A stretch of 64,000 nt of DNA from Chlorogloeopsis fritschii PCC 6912 (lineage in GTDB: Bacteria > Cyanobacteriota > Cyanobacteriia > Cyanobacteriales > Nostocaceae), in contig NZ_AJLN01000085.1 in the NCBI RefSeq assembly GCF_000317285.1, positions 1 to 64,000 of the forward strand, written 5' to 3'. Under the pieces are notes generated by a model that did not search any database, had not been told where the DNA came from, and saw nothing but the letters and a program-made list of their open reading frames with translations. This document shows positions 36,218-45,250 of the stretch, piece after piece; the first letter of the stretch is position 1; the number at the start of each line of letters is the position of its first letter. Made by a program: the position numbers and the translations under genes.

Positions 36218-36286
36218 GTACGGGCGGGTTTTGTTGATTATATGAACGGTTCAAACCGATAATTTATCTTCTAAACCCGTCCCTAC
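36218..36286 (+). mobile_element. MITE-like repeat, copy B
   Basis: It begins GTACGGGCGGGTTTTGTTG and ends AAACCCGTCCCTAC, so the ends are near-inverted repeats. It closely matches the reverse complement of 11637-11700. It sits in the glpX-hemA gap, flanked by GTTAGTGG-type tracts on the left and CTACTAAC-type tracts on the right. Its own small central palindrome is CGGTT/AACCG. There is no coding capacity. Confidence 0.7.
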
Positions 36287-36351
36287 TAACGACAAACTAC
36301 CAACTACTAACTACTATCTAATAACCATTATCCATCCCCATTCTTCATTAA

Positions 36352-37389
36352 TTAATGCAGTTGCAGTGATTTTGGTTCGTCGAACATATGGATTGTATCG
36401 ACAAACCGAGCAGTTTTTGACTGGTTAGAAATTACCAGACTTTGAGTCCGTGCCCCTCCATTGAAGAAGCGTACACCTTGCATGAGGTTACCAGAGGTAA
36501 TGCCGCAAGCAGCAAACAAAACAGTTTCACCAGATGCCAATTCATCAGCATCGTAGACCTTATCAGGATCGTTGATACCCATAGACTTTAGCCGCTCAAT
36601 GTTAGCTTCCTTGCTTTCGCCAATCAAACCAGTCTTCACGATTTCCGGATCGTAAATTAACTGCCCTTGGAAGTGCCCACCTAAAGCACGCATCGCCGCA
36701 GCAGAGATTACACCTTCTGGAGCCGCACCAATCCCCATTAAGGCATGAATGTTAGTACCAGCAAAACCACAGGATAAAGCTGCACCGACATCACCATCAG
36801 AAATTAGTTGAACTCTAGCGCCAGCTTCCCGGATTTCTTTAATTAAATCATTGTGGCGCTCACGCTTCATTACCACTACAACAAGTTCTTCGATCGAGCG
36901 ATCTAAACACTCCGCAAGAATCTTCAGGTTTTCAGTTGCAGATTTGTTGATATCCACTTTACCCTTGGCAGCAGGAGGAGCTGCTAACTTCTTCATGTAG
37001 AAGTCGGGAGCGGCAAACAAACCACCTTTTTCGGAAATTGCCAAAACAGCCATCGAGCCTGGTTGACCATATGCTACTAGGTTAGTACCTTCACAGGGGT
37101 CAACAGCAATGTCAATTTCAATTAGTTCATCTGGGTTGCAAAAGTTTTTAGCATCTGGACGGCTACAAATACCGACTTCTTCCCCGATATAGAGCATAGG
37201 GGCATCATCGCGTTCACCTTCCCCAATCACAATACGACCGCGCATATAGATTCTATTCATCCGCTCCCGCATAGCTTCTACAGCCACTTGGTCAGCAGTG
37301 TTTTTTTCGCCCTTGCCCATCCAGCGAGCAGAAGCGATCGCGGCTTGTTCAACTACCTCAATAATCTCTAACCCAAGAGTATTTTCCAC
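36352..37389 (-). CDS. glpX: Class II fructose-1,6/sedoheptulose-1,7-bisphosphatase
   Basis: In cyanobacteria this bifunctional phosphatase is the main enzyme releasing phosphate from FBP and SBP in the Calvin cycle. The 345-residue length is typical. Visible landmarks are [22 protein letters not shown] near the N-terminus, the metal-site segments [15 protein letters not shown] and [20 protein letters not shown], and [20 protein letters not shown], which are characteristic of GlpX. Redox regulation via thioredoxin is known for the cyanobacterial enzyme; which of the Cys residues here take part cannot be said. ATG at 37389. It precedes hemA on the same strand and is divergent from grxC. Confidence 0.97.
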   Translation of the reverse strand: MENTLGLEIIEVVEQAAIASARWMGKGEKNTADQVAVEAMRERMNRIYMRGRIVIGEGERDDAPMLYIGEEVGICSRPDAKNFCNPDELIEIDIAVDPCEGTNLVAYGQPGSMAVLAISEKGGLFAAPDFYMKKLAAPPAAKGKVDINKSATENLKILAECLDRSIEELVVVVMKRERHNDLIKEIREAGARVQLISDGDVGAALSCGFAGTNIHALMGIGAAPEGVISAAAMRALGGHFQGQLIYDPEIVKTGLIGESKEANIERLKSMGINDPDKVYDADELASGETVLFAACGITSGNLMQGVRFFNGGARTQSLVISNQSKTARFVDTIHMFDEPKSLQLH

Positions 37390-37636
37390 AGAGTCTGCCC
37401 TCTCGATAGCTTGATTTTGCGACTTTTCATTTGGCGATTTCAGTTTTACAGTCTACCAAAGGGCGGATACCACTGGGAACGTGGAAAATAGTCTTAACTG
37501 TCGGTTTTATTTACTTAGGGGTATCAAAAGTGTTCACTGGACAGATGAATATCCTTAATGTTGAGACAAATAAATTTATTAGAATCCATACAGACGTTTA
37601 TAGAACGTCACACTTTTAGCTTGCGATTTTTCTATT

Positions 37637-37951
37637 ATGCTGGACTTTCTCAATCCTCTTCTCAATCGTCATCCCGAACGCATGAAAGCCAACGTTGAGA
37701 TTTACACTTGGCAAACCTGCCCTTACTGCATCCGCGCCAAGATGCTGCTGTGGTGGAAGGGTGTCAAGTTCACCGAATACAAGATTGACGGTAACGAAGC
37801 AGCGAGAGCAAAAATGGCAGAACGCGCCAACGGACGCCGTACTGTACCGCAGATTTTCATTAATAATCAACACGTTGGTGGTTGTGATGATCTGTATGAG
37901 TTAGACACAAAAGGTCAACTCGACACTCTTTTAGCCCAACCAGCACTTTAA
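37637..37951 (+). CDS. grxC: Glutaredoxin 3 (dithiol)
   Basis: A 104-residue dithiol glutaredoxin that reduces disulfides and glutathione mixed disulfides using GSH. The active site is CPYC in YTWQTCPYCIRAKML. The GSH-contacting TVPQIFINNQHVGGCDDL (cis-Pro and GG-D) is complete. The ATG at 37637 gives a short N-terminal extension (LDFLNPLLNRHPER) before the core; an internal ATG at 37682 would give a minimal protein. Both are possible. It is followed by a compact terminator, so it is probably transcribed alone, divergently from glpX. Confidence 0.94.
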   Translation: MLDFLNPLLNRHPERMKANVEIYTWQTCPYCIRAKMLLWWKGVKFTEYKIDGNEAARAKMAERANGRRTVPQIFINNQHVGGCDDLYELDTKGQLDTLLAQPAL

Positions 37952-37970
37952 ACATTGTCTGAAAGTCATT

Positions 37971-37992
37971 AGCCCGTGCAGACGGGCTTTGT
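37971..37992 (+). terminator. Terminator of grxC
   Basis: AGCCCGT (37971-37977) pairs exactly with ACGGGCT (37982-37988) around a four-base loop, followed by a T-rich run. Confidence 0.78.
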
Positions 37993-38040
37993 TTGTGTAG
38001 CCGTAGACTTCTAGTCTAAGGGCATTCTTTGCCTCAAAAT

Positions 38041-38526
38041 ATGTCACTCAAATACACAGAATATCTTATACATTGCCAGTGGATGGATCGCGCCATACAA
38101 TTAGCAGAACAAGCAGGTAATGCAGGTGAAGTTCCTGTCGGTGCTGTAATTCTTGATTCTTTTGGGGAAGCGATCGCAGAAGGCGAAAATAGAAAAGAAC
38201 GCGACCAAGATCCAACAGCTCATGCGGAGATAATTGCCATCAGAGCAGCCACTAGTAAGTTAAAAACTTGGCGTCTAAATCAATGTACTCTCTACGTTAC
38301 TCTCGAACCTTGTCCGATGTGCGCAGGTGCAATCATCCAAGCCCGGATCAAACTTTTAGTATATGGGTTAGATGACCCCAAAACTGGTGCAATTCGTACT
38401 GTTGCCAATATCCCCGACAGTGCAGTGTCTAATCACCGTTTGCGTGTAATTGGAGGCATTCAAGAATCTGCCTGTCGTCAGCAGTTGCAAAGCTGGTTTG
38501 CTAATCTGCGACATCCAAAAGACTAA
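38041..38526 (+). CDS. tadA: tRNA-adenosine(34) deaminase
   Basis: TadA converts the wobble adenosine of tRNA-Arg(ACG) to inosine. It has the zinc cytidine/deoxycytidylate deaminase signature: HAEIIAI (Zn ligand His and proton-shuttle Glu) and PCPMCAGAI with two Zn-ligand Cys. The dimer region is DDPKTGAIRT. I prefer the ATG at 38041 (MSLKYTEYL), giving 161 residues. The longer frame from TTG 38029 adds four residues only. No ribosome binding site stands out for either. It is followed after about 120 bp by the acyltransferase gene on the same strand. Confidence 0.93.
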   Translation: MSLKYTEYLIHCQWMDRAIQLAEQAGNAGEVPVGAVILDSFGEAIAEGENRKERDQDPTAHAEIIAIRAATSKLKTWRLNQCTLYVTLEPCPMCAGAIIQARIKLLVYGLDDPKTGAIRTVANIPDSAVSNHRLRVIGGIQESACRQQLQSWFANLRHPKD

Positions 38527-38646
38527 CGGACAGAGGTAAAACTGTCCAGCTGGTGTGACACAAGTCTGGAAAGAAAATCTACGGTGTATTTAGTCCATAC
38601 TTTTATCACATTGCAAAAGTTTACCCAACAGTCAGCAGCCACCGTC

Positions 38647-39414
38647 ATGATGGAAATTCACTCCTCCGACTATACCTGTCAGAACAAATTAGCCAGCACC
38701 CAAGTAAATGCGAAGGTGGCTTCTACTACTTCATGGATTTCTCCTTGGTTAACTCCTTTAGCTTATTTTTTAGGGTATAACTTTCTACCATTATTTTTTG
38801 GGCAGATTCAAATCACCGGAAAAGAAAATATTCCCCTAACTGGCCCTGTAATTTTTGCTCCTACCCATCGCTCGCGTTGGGATGCAATACTTGTACCCTA
38901 CGTAGCAGGACGCTGGATTACAGGACGAGACTTACGCTACATGGTAACTATTACAGAGTGCCAAGGTTTACAAGGCTGGTTTGTTCGCCGGATGGGGGGG
39001 TTTCCTGTAGATATTAAACACCCGTCAGTTACGACTTTACGTCACGGAGTCCAAATACTTCAGCAAAAAGAACCCCTAGTTATTTTCCCAGAAGGTGGTA
39101 TTTTCCGTGATGGTAAAGTGCATCCTTTGAAACCTGGAATTGCTCGTCTGGCTTTAACTGCTGAATCTGGCTACCCAGAACTAGGAGTGAAAATAGTACC
39201 CATCGGTATCAACTACAGCGATCCTTACCCTCATTGGGGTACTAATGTCAGCATTCACATCGGTTCACCTATTCAGGTAGCAGATTACGTAAGTGGTAAT
39301 AGCAAACAAGATGCCAAACGCCTGACAACTGATTTAGCAAAGGCACTTAAACTATTGAGCCATGATGAATCAGCGATCGCTACTCATACATTTGTCGAAA
39401 TGCCGAATTCTTGA
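38647..39414 (+). CDS. 1-acyl-sn-glycerol-3-phosphate acyltransferase (PlsC-like)
   Basis: It would acylate lysophosphatidic acid at the sn-2 position in membrane lipid synthesis. Catalytic motif I is HRSRWD (the H-x4-D box), and motif III is IFPEGGIFRDG. Motif II corresponds to the ITECQGLQGWFVRRMGGF segment. Hydrophobic segments near the N-terminus (SPWLTPLAYFLGYNFLPLF) suggest membrane association. The frame opens upstream with GTG at 38584, but ATG at 38647 begins closer to the conserved region. Cyanobacteria usually carry several such acyltransferases; which lyso-substrate is used here cannot be told. It converges with the subtilase gene at 39542, separated by a palindrome and a heptamer tract. 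Confidence 0.88.
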   Translation: MMEIHSSDYTCQNKLASTQVNAKVASTTSWISPWLTPLAYFLGYNFLPLFFGQIQITGKENIPLTGPVIFAPTHRSRWDAILVPYVAGRWITGRDLRYMVTITECQGLQGWFVRRMGGFPVDIKHPSVTTLRHGVQILQQKEPLVIFPEGGIFRDGKVHPLKPGIARLALTAESGYPELGVKIVPIGINYSDPYPHWGTNVSIHIGSPIQVADYVSGNSKQDAKRLTTDLAKALKLLSHDESAIATHTFVEMPNS

Positions 39415-39457
39415 TTTGTTAGTTATTAGTCATTTGTCATTAGTCATTGGTCATTGG

Positions 39458-39488
39458 GTAGAGACGCGAGGAACCGAAGCGTCTCTAC
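39458..39488. repeat. Palindrome with GTAGAGACGC arms
   Basis: GTAGAGACGC (39458-39467) and its exact complement (39479-39488) enclose 11 bases. The arms are identical to the outer arms of the 28-bp palindrome at 21826. It lies between two convergent genes, as the other does. Confidence 0.85.
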
Positions 39489-39493
39489 AATTA

Positions 39494-39542
39494 CTCCCCC
39501 TATCACCTGTCCCCTATCCCCTGTCCCCTGTCCCCTATTCCC
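39494..39542. repeat. Heptamer repeat tract (CCCCTRT)
   Basis: Six to seven units such as CCCCTAT and CCCCTGT run up to the stop codon of the subtilase gene. Confidence 0.85.
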
Positions 39543-41644
39543 TAAATCCCCAAAGTTAACTCCCAGTTATTCAATTTGCCCACATCTTGCAATACCCGAT
39601 CAATTACCCACAATTGCCAACGTCCATTGGCTGGTAAAGATAGTAACTGCTGGAGGATTGGGTGAGATTCCACTGTATAAGTAGCTTGTAATTCGCTACG
39701 GCGTCCTAAGGTGCGATTTTGCAGTAGTACAAGATGATTGTTAGGAGCAATCAAATAAATCTCCACATCGCCTAAAAAATCGTGGCTAATATTGACGCTT
39801 ACCTGAATATCTTTAATTAGACTGGAGTCAGAGATTGCGATCGCGCTTTTAATTCCTTGTAAATCATTATCTGGGATTGCAACCTGATTCTGATTCTGTC
39901 CTCCGATTTGCCGGGTAGCGCTCACCATAACTGTTCGTAGCTGTTGTGCTGCTTGCACTGCCCGCAAAGCATTCACCTTCCCATAACCAAACCATTGCGA
40001 ATGGCCGTTCTCATCGTAACTGCCATAACGCAAACCTAACTGGGCATCAGCATCAAGGTCAACAATTTTATCAGCGGTTTCTTCCAGAATGCGTTTTACT
40101 TGTTTAGCGCTCAAGTCTGGATTCACCGATAAAATCAGTGCTGCTACACCTGCAACTACGGGAGTAGCACTGGAAGTTCCGCCAAAGTTATCGGTAAAGT
40201 TGCTCGGATCGTAGCCAGCAGCCCCTACCTGATCGGTAGTAAACATACCTCGCCCAGAAATTGCTGTGGCGATCGCAGGCTGAGTGTAGATATAACCTGT
40301 CTGTTGAAACCACATCCCTGGTGAAGCGTTGTTGCTAGGCGCACATACTGAAATATTAGTGCCCCAATTACTGTAAGCAGCTTTTTTATTTAAACTAGTG
40401 GAAGCAGCCACCGCAATTACATCTGGATGCACCGCAAATCCACTTAGCCATTTTGTATTACCTTTAATAATATTTTTCTCCCAACCCTGTTCGTACACAC
40501 TACCGTTAATTGGGCGATTGGCATTACCAGCAGCAAATAAAATCACACAACCCTTGCCATTACGTCCTCTAGTGGCAGCACGAGTAATAGCAGCGCGTTG
40601 GCGCAAGGACAATGGGAAGTAAATCGCTGATGCTCCCCAGCTGCAAGAAATTATACTAGCTCCTTTTTCGCTTGCCCAATCGAAAATCGCTTCGATAGAT
40701 TCATCATCTAAAAAGCCAGTAGTACGAATGGGCATCAAAGCACAACCAGGAGCAACCCCAGCAATTCCCGTACCATTTTCTTCTGCCAGTGCTATTCCGG
40801 CGCAAGCTGTACCGTGGCTAGTTTCTTGCTCGTCAGGTAAGGGCAAAAAGTCATTTTCTTTGAAATCCCTGGGAGCAACAATTTTGCCACTACCTTGAAA
40901 ATCTGGGTGATTTAAATCAAAGGAATCGTCTACCACTGCCACCACCACGGAACGAACACCGCGAGTGATATCCCAAGCATTTTCTACAAAAATATGAGAA
41001 CCATTAGCCAATTGATTGCCGCCTTTGTGGTTGAGATACCATTGCTGCGGATAGAGAGGATCGCGCGGTTGGTAATGATGTTGCTGATGAACAATGATAT
41101 TTGGTTCAGCAACTAAAACCTCTGGCAATGAAATTAAATGATTGGTAATTTTAATGGGATTTTCTGTAGCTTGTTCGCTGACTAAAAAAACAAAAGTATT
41201 GGCAAGAGTAGGAACAGATTTAGCTTGGATTAAGCCAAATTTTGTGGTAATGGCATTAATGGTGGCAGCATCTACCCAGGAGGCAAATTGAATGGTAATT
41301 TGGTTAGTCAAATAAATGTTCGCAGCAGGATTATCTTTGATTTGATAAACATGACTGGCAAATGCCACATTGTGGGAAGCACGCGCCACGGACATTGCTT
41401 TATCTAGCTGTGGGGGTGCAACTGTAAATAATGCCAGTTCTGCTTTGGGAATACTACGACACCAACTGCCCCAATTTGCTTGAGATAGTTGTTTGGGTGA
41501 AATGTCATCAATGGGACGAATGGTGAAGCGATCGCTCACCTTTTCTAATATCAATTCTTCGCCACCACGTTGTAAAATCAACCCCAGACTAGTTGTGGGT
41601 ACTCCAACAGAAGAAACATCAGAAGAATTTAGGCGATCGTTCAT
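39542..41644 (-). CDS. S8 family serine protease with P-domain
   Basis: A 700-residue subtilisin-like protease. The first 190 residues are a pro-region or cyanobacterial N-terminal domain with no recognisable signal peptide, so its location is unclear. The catalytic triad is visible: Asp in VVAVVDDSFDLNHPDF, His in TSHGTACAGIALA and Ser in GGTSSATPVVAGVAALIL; the oxyanion Asn is in ILFAAGNANRPI. The C-terminal P/homoB domain (about 590-700: SVNISHDFLGDVEIYLIAPN, GRWQLWVIDRVLQDVGKLNNWEL) resembles the proprotein convertase domain. The family includes calcium-stimulated proteases (PrcA-type) of filamentous cyanobacteria; I cannot confirm orthology. ATG at 41644. It is divergent from the hypothetical gene at 41816. 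Confidence 0.93.
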   Translation of the reverse strand: MNDRLNSSDVSSVGVPTTSLGLILQRGGEELILEKVSDRFTIRPIDDISPKQLSQANWGSWCRSIPKAELALFTVAPPQLDKAMSVARASHNVAFASHVYQIKDNPAANIYLTNQITIQFASWVDAATINAITTKFGLIQAKSVPTLANTFVFLVSEQATENPIKITNHLISLPEVLVAEPNIIVHQQHHYQPRDPLYPQQWYLNHKGGNQLANGSHIFVENAWDITRGVRSVVVAVVDDSFDLNHPDFQGSGKIVAPRDFKENDFLPLPDEQETSHGTACAGIALAEENGTGIAGVAPGCALMPIRTTGFLDDESIEAIFDWASEKGASIISCSWGASAIYFPLSLRQRAAITRAATRGRNGKGCVILFAAGNANRPINGSVYEQGWEKNIIKGNTKWLSGFAVHPDVIAVAASTSLNKKAAYSNWGTNISVCAPSNNASPGMWFQQTGYIYTQPAIATAISGRGMFTTDQVGAAGYDPSNFTDNFGGTSSATPVVAGVAALILSVNPDLSAKQVKRILEETADKIVDLDADAQLGLRYGSYDENGHSQWFGYGKVNALRAVQAAQQLRTVMVSATRQIGGQNQNQVAIPDNDLQGIKSAIAISDSSLIKDIQVSVNISHDFLGDVEIYLIAPNNHLVLLQNRTLGRRSELQATYTVESHPILQQLLSLPANGRWQLWVIDRVLQDVGKLNNWELTLGI

Positions 41645-41815
41645 GGCTACTCATTTAAAATACGCTAAAGAGGCAATGGGAACATGATTTGATTCATTTG
41701 CAGTCTAGATCGGAGAAACTTCAATATGTGACTTTGTTTGGTCAAAGTCCAAAACAGAGTTAAGATACGCGAAGTTCCTATAAATTTTTGTTTAGTTGTT
41801 GCACAAATTTATCCC

Positions 41816-42421
41816 ATGAAGTCGGCAGTAACTGTCCCCTTAATTCGCTGCAGTTTTTTATCAGTCATAGCAGCCCTTAGCCTGCTATTACCCGTTCATG
41901 CTCAAAAACCAACGCTAACAAATACTCCCAACCAACCACAACCTATTGATCCCAATAACCCTAATACTCTCCGTCCAGCAGTGCAAAATAACAGTATATT
42001 GAGCCTTGACGGAGGTAAGCGTTTGATGTCAGAGGCAAGCCAAGCTGTCAATTCCCAAAACTATGATGCTGCTGCGAAAAAACTTCAAGAAGCACGATTA
42101 GTTTTTAATCAGCTATCAAATTTCTACCAAGATCTCAACTCTAGTTTTTCTGGTATTGATAACAGAGTTGCCGACGCCCAGCGGAAAAAGGCACTAGAAA
42201 CTGCTCAAATGCGAGACGAAGCTACCTATCAATTAGCCCTTGTACACAGAGCGCAAAATAAACCAGAATTAGCAGTGCCATTGCTCATTCAAATTGTTAA
42301 AAGTCAAAATCCCACACGGGATTTAGGTAAGAAAGCTTACCAGCAATTGTTGGAGTTAGGATTTGTTGATGCTCCTTTCCCTAGAGGAGCAAACAGCACC
42401 TCTTCCTCATCCCAGAAATAA
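41816..42421 (+). CDS. Exported protein of unknown function
   Basis: A protein of about 201 residues from ATG 41816, chosen because it starts a clear signal peptide (MKSAVTVPLIRCSFLSVIAA, cleaved near PVHAQ); a GTG-type frame reaching 41738 would put 26 residues in front of it. The mature part has a Pro/Asn-rich linker, then helices with SEASQAVNSQNYDAAAKKLQEARLVF and YQLALVHRAQNKPELAVPLLIQI that look TPR-like. It probably acts in the periplasm as a scaffold. I do not recognise a named family. It is divergent from the subtilase and lies 230 bp before bolA. Confidence 0.75.
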   Translation: MKSAVTVPLIRCSFLSVIAALSLLLPVHAQKPTLTNTPNQPQPIDPNNPNTLRPAVQNNSILSLDGGKRLMSEASQAVNSQNYDAAAKKLQEARLVFNQLSNFYQDLNSSFSGIDNRVADAQRKKALETAQMRDEATYQLALVHRAQNKPELAVPLLIQIVKSQNPTRDLGKKAYQQLLELGFVDAPFPRGANSTSSSSQK

Positions 42422-42649
42422 TTACAAGCACTATAGCTGGCATCAATTTCTTTTATAGACCGCCGCCAGTAGGTAGGCGGACTTTTGCGTATCTGATGGT
42501 AGGATGGGTTTGTGAATCTCAAAGAGTACGCACTTTCTAAAAATACTGCTAGAAAGCGCGTTTCTGCTTAACCTTGCCAAATCCTCACATTGGCACGTAA
42601 TAACGTCAATTATTGCTAATAATAGAAAAGAAGTTTTGTAGGAATTGCG

Positions 42650-42901
42650 ATGATTAGTCCGCAGCAGATTGAGACAATGATCAAGGCGGAACTGCCAGAT
42701 GCCCAAATTCAGGTGCAAGACTTGACTGGTGGCGGCGATCACTACCAAGTCACAGTAGTTTCATCGCAGTTTGCAGGTAAGGGACTAGTGCAACAACACC
42801 AGTTGGTTTATGGTGCGCTGCAACAAGCTATGTCTACTGAAGCGATTCATGCCTTGGCGCTAAAAACCTATACTCCTGAAGGTTGGCAAAGCAGCCAATA
42901 G
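42650..42901 (+). CDS. BolA family protein
   Basis: A short BolA protein of 83 residues. The fold is indicated by [45 protein letters not shown], where the invariant His is in QQHQLVY. BolA proteins pair with monothiol glutaredoxins to bind a shared 2Fe-2S cluster and take part in iron-sulfur trafficking or sensing. The ATG is at 42650. The monothiol glutaredoxin gene follows 73 bp downstream on the same strand, so physical and functional partnership is strongly suggested by established BolA-Grx biology. Confidence 0.92.
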   Translation: MISPQQIETMIKAELPDAQIQVQDLTGGGDHYQVTVVSSQFAGKGLVQQHQLVYGALQQAMSTEAIHALALKTYTPEGWQSSQ

Positions 42902-42974
42902 TCAAAAATTTTTGCACTAGGTACTATGGATTAATGACTAACGACTTATAAGTAACAGAAAATCGGAAAAGACT

Positions 42975-43298
42975 ATGACACCAGAACTCAAAGAGCGAAT
43001 TGACAACTTAGTAAAAGAAAACAAGATTCTGGTTTTCATGAAGGGAACTAAGTTGATGCCTATGTGCGGCTTCTCCAACAACGTTGTTCAGATTTTAAAC
43101 ACATTAGGAGTTCCCTTTGAAACCGTTAATATTCTAGATGACTACGAAATCCGTCAGGGAATCAAAGAATACTCTAACTGGCCGACAATTCCCCAAGTTT
43201 ATATCAACGGTCAATTCATTGGTGGTTCAGATATCATGATTGAGCTTTACCAAAAAGGCGAGTTGCAGCAAATGGTAGAAGTGGCTTTAGCTTCATAA
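42975..43298 (+). CDS. grxD: Monothiol glutaredoxin (Grx4/GrxD type)
   Basis: A 107-residue monothiol glutaredoxin. The active site is CGFS in [15 protein letters not shown], with the preceding Lys in VFMKGTK that is conserved in cluster-binding members. The downstream [20 protein letters not shown] provides cis-Pro and the GG-D glutathione contacts. Such proteins bind a glutathione-coordinated 2Fe-2S cluster as homodimers or with BolA and pass clusters to acceptors. It lies 73 bp after bolA, most likely in one transcript. ATG at 42975 is typical ([13 protein letters not shown]). Confidence 0.95.
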   Translation: MTPELKERIDNLVKENKILVFMKGTKLMPMCGFSNNVVQILNTLGVPFETVNILDDYEIRQGIKEYSNWPTIPQVYINGQFIGGSDIMIELYQKGELQQMVEVALAS

Positions 43299-43445
43299 AT
43301 CGTAAAGAAATATCAAATTTATTGGGTGGGTGATGCGATCGCGTTACGCACCTTTTTCATGGATGCCTAAATTACAAAAGCGTGAGCTACCTCTTTCCCC
43401 ATGTTTGCGCGTCTCCGTGTCCTAATTTTTGTACTACCCTACAAA

Positions 43446-43488
43446 AAATCCCCTCAGCCGTAAGTCTTAAACGCCAACAAGGGGATTT
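43446..43488. terminator. Hairpin between convergent grxD and DUF6761 genes
   Basis: AAATCCCCT (43446-43454) pairs exactly with AGGGGATTT (43480-43488) across a 25-base loop. An A run before and T-rich bases after allow a stop in either direction. Confidence 0.55.
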
Positions 43489-43600
43489 ATTCCTCAAAAA
43501 TCTCCAAATTTCATACCATTGCCATAGTTGACTCAGACAAAAATTATGTTACAATAGCCTGCGTCAATCAGTATTAACTATGAATGATTAATATAAAATG

Positions 43601-43852
43601 TCACTTATAGTAATCTGGTTCTGGCTCAGGTTGTGTCATCGTAAAATTTGATACATCATATAAGTAGCGAGTTGCTTCCTCCTCTAGGCGATGGATCAAA
43701 TAAGGTTCAATAGCATTACTGTGTCGTAGCGCGGCTAGATAACCATCCAAATACATCCGCATATCATCAGGACGATAACCGCGATTCCACAACTCGACGA
43801 AGGCGTCGGTTAATCTTTGGTAATAGCGGATGGTTTGTGTGTCTTGGAGCAT
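43601..43852 (-). CDS. DUF6761 family small protein
   Basis: An 83-residue cyanobacterial protein of the DUF6761 type. It is mostly helical (IRYYQRLTDAFVELWNRGYR, RMYLDGYLAALRHSNAIEPY), has a Tyr/Glu/Pro-rich tail (TQPEPEPDYYK), and lacks a signal or membrane segment. The function is unknown. ATG at 43852. It converges with grxD. About 550 bp without genes lie upstream of it. Confidence 0.85.
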   Translation of the reverse strand: MLQDTQTIRYYQRLTDAFVELWNRGYRPDDMRMYLDGYLAALRHSNAIEPYLIHRLEEEATRYLYDVSNFTMTQPEPEPDYYK

Positions 43853-44409
43853 ATACTGCTATAAAAATCTCTTTGGAATGAGAATTGTAAATTATTCACG
43901 CTTAAAAGTGAAGTATCACTTTCAGTTTGATATAAATTTCAAACCTCTATCATCTGCTTTGGGAGATACACCTTATAAGTTGCTGTCTAAATCAATCCTA
44001 AGTTAGAAAACAGGAAAATAGGTGGCTTGGTAAGGTATTGTTATATTCAAAATCTACGAGTAGAGCTTTAAAATTTATCGATTTGCTTAAGGATTGGTAT
44101 TTAATAGCTCTTAATTTCTCCTCAACGGATAGACGATATAAATTCCTATTTGTGGAAAATAAGCGCACTCGCTTTTCGTTGGTAAATGGTTTGCCAACAG
44201 CATACTTAACCAAAAAACTTTTAACAATAATAACAAAAATTTAATAAAATGACTAACTTGGCTTAGGGCAAGGCTTTTGAGTGAATATTTGGTCAGATGT
44301 AGTATGAGTAAATTAAAAGTCAATAGCTGTTGAAGTAACAAGGGTTACAAAACCTAAGACAGAGGCTTTGTTACTTTGAAAGTCATGCACGCTAAGGGGT
44401 CTTGCCACC
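43853..44409. other. Non-coding region upstream of the OmpR-type regulator
   Basis: No supported gene. Frames at 44038-44244 and on the opposite strand have no family features and mirror each other. The region is AT-rich and must contain two divergent promoters. Confidence 0.5.
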
Positions 44410-45183
44410 GTGGGTTCGGTTTGTATTGAAATCGTTGAGGGAAATCCCCATCTGAGGTCGTTGCTTGGCTGGCACTTGCAACAACTGGACTATCGGGTGC
44501 ATCAAGCTGCAAGTATTTATCAGGCAAGGGAAGTTTTTTTAAGCCATCAACCAACACTAGTCATCTTGGATGCTGACTTGCCCGATGGAGATGGCATTGA
44601 GTTTTGCCGTTGGTTACATCGTCAGCAGCAGCCATTAATCTTAATGTTATCTGCCCGAAGTACTGAAGCTGACATTGTTGCTGGCTTGAAGGCGGGGGCA
44701 GATGACTACCTCTGTAAACCTTTTGGGATGCAGGAGTTTCTGGCACGAGTGGAGGCGCTGATTCGTCGCAAGCGCACACCTGTTGCACCAGCTTACTTGG
44801 ATTATGGGACGTTGCAAATCGATCTAGTGCAGCGTCGCGTCCGTTTTCAAGGGGAGTTTATTGATTTAACGCCCCAAGAATTCAGCTTGCTGTATGTTTT
44901 GGCACAAGCCGGAGGAGTGCCTTTGAGTAGATCGGAGTTGCTGCGCCGTGCTTGGCCTGATGCTATCGACAATCCCCGCACTATAGATACTCACGTTTTA
45001 TCGTTGCGGAAAAAAGTTGAATTAGATCCGCGACAACCAAGTTTAATTCAAACTATTCGTAACGTGGGATATCGCTTCAACATGGAAATTTTAAATAATA
45101 ACACTAATATGGTACACTCACAAGCAAAGTTAACAACAGAGAGATTCACTAATCATCAATCAACAGTTAGTACTCAAAGATAA
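44410..45183 (+). CDS. OmpR/PhoB-family response regulator
   Basis: A DNA-binding response regulator of 257 residues from GTG 44410. The receiver (about 3-115) starts unusually with CIEIVEGNPHLRSLL, so the first acidic residue of the usual DD pair is replaced by a V-E pair. The phosphoacceptor Asp is in LVILDADLPDGDGIEFC, Thr/Ser in MLSARS and Lys in DDYLCKPFG. The winged-helix domain (about 130-225) contains FQGEFIDLTPQEFSLLYVLA and TIDTHVLSLRKKVE, then VGYRFNM. A Thr/Asn-rich tail of about 30 residues follows. There is no adjacent kinase. It is an orphan regulator I cannot name; NblR and RpaA/B differ at the N-terminus as I remember them. Confidence 0.9.
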   Translation: MGSVCIEIVEGNPHLRSLLGWHLQQLDYRVHQAASIYQAREVFLSHQPTLVILDADLPDGDGIEFCRWLHRQQQPLILMLSARSTEADIVAGLKAGADDYLCKPFGMQEFLARVEALIRRKRTPVAPAYLDYGTLQIDLVQRRVRFQGEFIDLTPQEFSLLYVLAQAGGVPLSRSELLRRAWPDAIDNPRTIDTHVLSLRKKVELDPRQPSLIQTIRNVGYRFNMEILNNNTNMVHSQAKLTTERFTNHQSTVSTQR

Positions 45184-45250
45184 GGGTTAGTAGTTAGTAG
45201 TTAGTAGTTAATTGCCAATTTTCCACTATCTACTAACCACTATCCACTAT

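Noticed and set aside
43318-43350. Second terminator directly after grxD around a HIP1 site
   Set aside because: The stem is mainly the GCGATCGC palindrome with poor flanking pairing; only a T run supports it, so I kept the hairpin at 43446-43488 instead.
44038-44244. 68-residue frame upstream of the OmpR-type regulator
   Set aside because: Low-complexity Lys/Leu-rich translation, overlapped by frames on the other strand; no ribosome binding site.
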